NCBI GenBank assembly: GCA_029931905.1
Contig: JAOZRH010000051.1
Location: 1 to 8,141 of the forward strand
Direction of reading: 5' to 3'
Source: Fidelibacterota bacterium
GTDB lineage: Bacteria > Fidelibacterota > Fidelibacteria > Fidelibacterales > Fidelibacteraceae
DNA: 8,141 bases
In this document: positions 6,065 to 8,141 of the stretch, in pieces
Layout of the letters: every line of letters starts with the position of its first letter
Position numbering within the stretch: position 1 is the stretch's first letter
Program-made: the position numbers and the translations under genes
Notes under the pieces: model-generated
The model's input: the letters and a program-made list of their open reading frames with translations, nothing else
Database searches by the model: none
Told to the model about the DNA's origin: nothing

Positions 6065-7525
6065 ATGAAAAAAATAATTAATTTGATTTTGTTTATTTTA
6101 GTATTTGTGTCATTGGTTGTAGCGAAAGATGAATTTGTAATTTTACATTGGAATGATTTACATAGTCATAATGTTTCTTGGAAACCAGTAAAGCATAATC
6201 CGAAAAGCCATTATGTTGGTGGTTATGCATATGTCGATGCATATTTAGATTCACTAATGATTGTTTATCCACAAGCGCTCAAAATTCATGCTGGTGATGA
6301 TTTTCAAGGGACACCTGTTTGTTCGATGACTAAGGGTAGATCTCAAATTGAAATATTAAATGCGGTGAAACCAGATGTTTTTGTAATTGGAAATCACGAA
6401 TTTGATTATGGTTGGAAAAATTTCCAAAAAATGATTCCTGATGCAAAGTTTGATATTTATGGTGCAAATGTATTAGATGTAAAAACAAAACAACCATTAT
6501 TAAAAGATTATAAAATTTATGAAATTAATGGTAAAAAAATTGCAATTATAGGAATTACAACAGAGGAACTTCCTGGACTAACATTGAGCGAAAATCTTGA
6601 AGGTATCAAAATTGCAGGTCAAATTGAAACTGTAAAAAAAATAGTTGAAAAATTGAAAAAGAAAAATATTCATCTGATAATTGCAGTTACTCATATTGGT
6701 ATTGACGAAGATAAAAAGTTGGCAGAAGCCATTCCGGAGTTAGATTTAATTGTTGGCGGACATAGTCATACATATTTAAGTAGAGCAAAAATAATTGGAA
6801 ATACACATATTGTGCAGGCAGCATCTTATGGAAGATATATTGGCGAATTTAAATTTTCTTGTGATGAGACAAAAATTACTGACTTTGATTATAAATTAAT
6901 TGAAGTTGTAAGTGATAAAATTAAACCATCAGCGGATGTTAAAAAAGTTGTTGATAAATTTGAAAATGAAGTAGCAGAAGAGATGAATGTTGTTATTGGA
7001 ACCTTAAAAAAAGATTGGATAAAGGGTGGAGTTGAATCAAATATTGGAAACTGGATGACAGATGTGATGAAAGAAAAAATGAATTCAGATATTGCTATCA
7101 CAAATAGTGGTGGAATTCGTAAAAATTTATCAGCAGGAGATATAAAAGTTCGTGATATTTGGGAAATATCTCCATTTAGTAATACATTTGTAACTTTTAC
7201 AATTGATGGAAAACAGTTGCAAAAATTAGTTGAATTTATGGTAGAGAACGAAAATATATCACCACAATCAGGACTTAAAATTGTTATTAATGGAAAGAAA
7301 AATAAATTATTAAAATTATTGGTTAATGGTAAAAAAATTAATCCAAATAAAAAATATTCAATTGTAACCAATAATTATATGTTTGATCAATCAAAAAAAT
7401 ATTTTGGGTTTAATCCCGATAATAGTGTTAAAACAGGTTTAGTGGATAGATATGTATTTTTAGACGCTGTTAGGAAACAAAAAGTAATTGATTCAAAAGT
7501 TGAAGGTCGAGTCGTTATTAAATGA
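6065..7525 (+). CDS. Periplasmic 5'-nucleotidase / metallophosphatase (UshA-like)
   Basis: A 486-residue two-domain enzyme expected to hydrolyse nucleoside phosphates to nucleosides and phosphate in the periplasm. A signal peptide covers 1-20 (likely cleavage VVA-KDE), with no lipobox and no T9SS domain. The N-terminal metallophosphatase domain shows the dinuclear-metal motifs in order: HWNDLHSH (Asp31, His33), HAGDD (Asp78), IGNHEFDYG (Asn110-His111 pair), VTHIG (His210) and GGHSHT (His233, His235). The C-terminal nucleotidase domain has ESNIGNWMTDVM (324-335), NSGGIR (347-352), SPFSNTFVTFTIDG (369-382) and a final VEGRVVIK. Three starts are possible in frame: GTG 6059, ATG 6062 and ATG 6065. 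AGGGAG ends at 6059, which overlaps the first and suits the third. Divergent from the dehydrogenase and convergent with maf, so it is probably monocistronic. Natural substrate (5'-nucleotides, cyclic nucleotides or UDP-sugars) is unresolved. Confidence 0.92.
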   Translation: MKKIINLILFILVFVSLVVAKDEFVILHWNDLHSHNVSWKPVKHNPKSHYVGGYAYVDAYLDSLMIVYPQALKIHAGDDFQGTPVCSMTKGRSQIEILNAVKPDVFVIGNHEFDYGWKNFQKMIPDAKFDIYGANVLDVKTKQPLLKDYKIYEINGKKIAIIGITTEELPGLTLSENLEGIKIAGQIETVKKIVEKLKKKNIHLIIAVTHIGIDEDKKLAEAIPELDLIVGGHSHTYLSRAKIIGNTHIVQAASYGRYIGEFKFSCDETKITDFDYKLIEVVSDKIKPSADVKKVVDKFENEVAEEMNVVIGTLKKDWIKGGVESNIGNWMTDVMKEKMNSDIAITNSGGIRKNLSAGDIKVRDIWEISPFSNTFVTFTIDGKQLQKLVEFMVENENISPQSGLKIVINGKKNKLLKLLVNGKKINPNKKYSIVTNNYMFDQSKKYFGFNPDNSVKTGLVDRYVFLDAVRKQKVIDSKVEGRVVIK

Positions 7526-7539
7526 ATTATGAATGTGAA

Positions 7540-7587
7540 AAGTGAGAAGTGAGAAGTGAGAAGTGAGAAGTGAGAAGTGAGAAGTGA
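7540..7587. repeat. Heptanucleotide tandem repeat AAGTGAG, six copies plus AAGTGA
   Basis: Six perfect AAGTGAG units run from 7540 to 7581, followed by a partial AAGTGA at 7582-7587. A degenerate copy (TGTGAAA) precedes the array. It starts 15 bp after the 5'-nucleotidase stop, in the convergent spacer with maf. With a 7-bp period, the plus strand meets TGA in all three frames across the array. The minus strand (CTCACTT) contains no stop. No stem is apparent in it, so it is not a conventional terminator. Confidence 0.96.
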
Positions 7588-7600
7588 ATTTTATATATTT

Positions 7601-7630
7601 TTTGTGGCTTCCTATTGTTCTTTCGTGGCT
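7601..7630. repeat. Short imperfect direct repeat TTTGTGGCT / TTCGTGGCT
   Basis: TTTGTGGCT at 7601-7609 and TTCGTGGCT at 7622-7630 differ by one base and are offset by 21 bp. The stretch between them (TCCTATTGTTCT) looks like a decayed middle unit, suggesting a period near 10-11 bp. With the heptamer array it fills most of the 109-bp spacer between the 5'-nucleotidase and maf. Confidence 0.5.
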
Positions 7631-7634
7631 AAGT

Positions 7635-8141
7635 TTAAATTCCTAATTTCATAAATGTTTCATAAAATTTTGCGACAGGAAATCCGATAACATTAAAATA
7701 ACAACCGTTTATTTTTTTAACTAACATTGCTTTTATATCCTGAATTCCATAAGCTCCTGCTTTGTCAAACGGTTTATATTCGGTAATATATTCAATTATT
7801 TCATTCTTTGTTAATTTTCTAAATGTTACTTCTGTAACTTCATAATCGACAATTTCAATATTATCATCTAATTTTATCATTGAAAAGCCAGTAATTACCT
7901 CGTGTGTATTATTGGATAATTTCTCTAATATCTCAATTGCATTTTCTTTTGAAGTTGGTTTGCCAATAATTTCATTATTTAATACAACTATTGTATCAGC
8001 ACTTATTACAAGTGAGTCTTTATAATTATCTGCAATAACTTTAGCCTTATTTAAAGATGCAATTTTTGCAAATTCTATTGGATTGTCAATTTTTAGTGAA
8101 GCTTCATCATAATTTGATGTTATTGGTTGAAATTTTATGCC
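7635..8141 (-). CDS. maf: Maf family nucleotide pyrophosphatase (YhdE-like), N-terminus beyond the window
   Basis: The frame stays open from the TAA at 7635-7637 to the right edge, giving 168 residues and no start. Maf proteins are usually about 190 residues, so roughly 20-25 N-terminal residues, including the SASPRR-type motif, lie outside. Visible family motifs, numbered from the window edge: VISADTIVV (45-53) with the catalytic-type Asp49, GKP (60-62), THEVITGF (79-86), KPFDKAGAYGIQ (123-134) and YFNVIGFP (148-155). Maf enzymes hydrolyse nucleoside triphosphates to monophosphates plus pyrophosphate in the cytoplasm and are thought to remove non-canonical nucleotides. ADT rather than SDQ at the catalytic motif fits the YhdE (dTTP/UTP) branch over the YceF (m7GTP) branch, which is an inference. 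A start at the internal Met (7880) would remove half the domain and is wrong. The gene converges on the 5'-nucleotidase. Confidence 0.92.
   Translation of the reverse strand, partial: GIKFQPITSNYDEASLKIDNPIEFAKIASLNKAKVIADNYKDSLVISADTIVVLNNEIIGKPTSKENAIEILEKLSNNTHEVITGFSMIKLDDNIEIVDYEVTEVTFRKLTKNEIIEYITEYKPFDKAGAYGIQDIKAMLVKKINGCYFNVIGFPVAKFYETFMKLGI

Noticed and set aside
6889..7371. Minus-strand open frame of 160 codons
   Set aside because: It is antisense to the C-terminal domain of the 5'-nucleotidase, where the sense frame has clear family motifs.
7540..7587. CRISPR array or terminator
   Set aside because: Units are only 7 bp with no spacers, and the sequence has no self-complementary stem.
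7635..7880. A complete 81-residue small protein starting at an internal Met
   Set aside because: The frame continues open to the window edge and the upstream part carries Maf motifs (ADT, GKP, THEVITGF), so this is the C-terminal half of maf.

Overview
This AT-rich window (G+C roughly 30% by eye) carries five complete protein genes and one gene cut by the right edge. No RNA gene, insertion sequence, phage gene or CRISPR array is visible. The best taxonomic clue is the C-terminus of the first gene, a type IX secretion (T9SS) sorting domain with the YPNPFNP / LGQKV / SGIYFVK / KVVLLK pattern. That pattern points to the Fibrobacteres-Chlorobi-Bacteroidetes superphylum, and this wording is common in Cloacimonadota, Ignavibacteria, Marinimicrobia and Delongbacteria-like lineages. 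I cannot name a genus. The standard genetic code fits: TAG, TAA and TGA all appear as terminal stops.

Layout. 1-1965 (minus) is a secreted multidomain endonuclease I with a fibronectin III-like domain, a cleaved-adhesin/choice-of-anchor J-like domain and a T9SS sorting domain. Most of the n- and h-regions of its signal peptide is encoded by a GC-richer hexanucleotide tandem repeat. 1966-2176 is a divergent intergenic region with an 11-bp inverted repeat. 2177-3679 (plus) is an alkaline phosphatase lipoprotein, and 3755-4885 (plus) is a YibE/F-family membrane protein. 4886-4967 is a short convergent spacer with a hairpin terminator. 4968-5918 (minus) is a 3-hydroxyacyl-CoA dehydrogenase. 5919-6064 is a second divergent spacer. 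6065-7525 (plus) is a periplasmic 5'-nucleotidase. 7526-7634 is a convergent spacer holding a heptanucleotide tandem repeat. 7635-8141 (minus) is the C-terminal part of a Maf nucleotide pyrophosphatase, whose N-terminus lies beyond the window. No gene-free stretch exceeds 300 bases.

How the genes fit together. Three neighbours act outside the cytoplasm on nucleic acid or organic phosphate: a secreted DNase/RNase, an alkaline phosphatase and a 5'-nucleotidase. Together they could form a chain from extracellular DNA to nucleosides plus phosphate. They are not one operon (they face different ways), so the link is thematic. YibE/F, the hydroxyacyl-CoA dehydrogenase and Maf have no clear connection to it.

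Most unusual feature: the (Leu/Ser)-Thr repeat that builds the signal peptide of the nuclease. It comes from a 6-bp tandem array next to an A9 homopolymer, so copy number and frame could both vary. A second short tandem array of 7-bp units lies 5.6 kb away, and both loci share short motifs.
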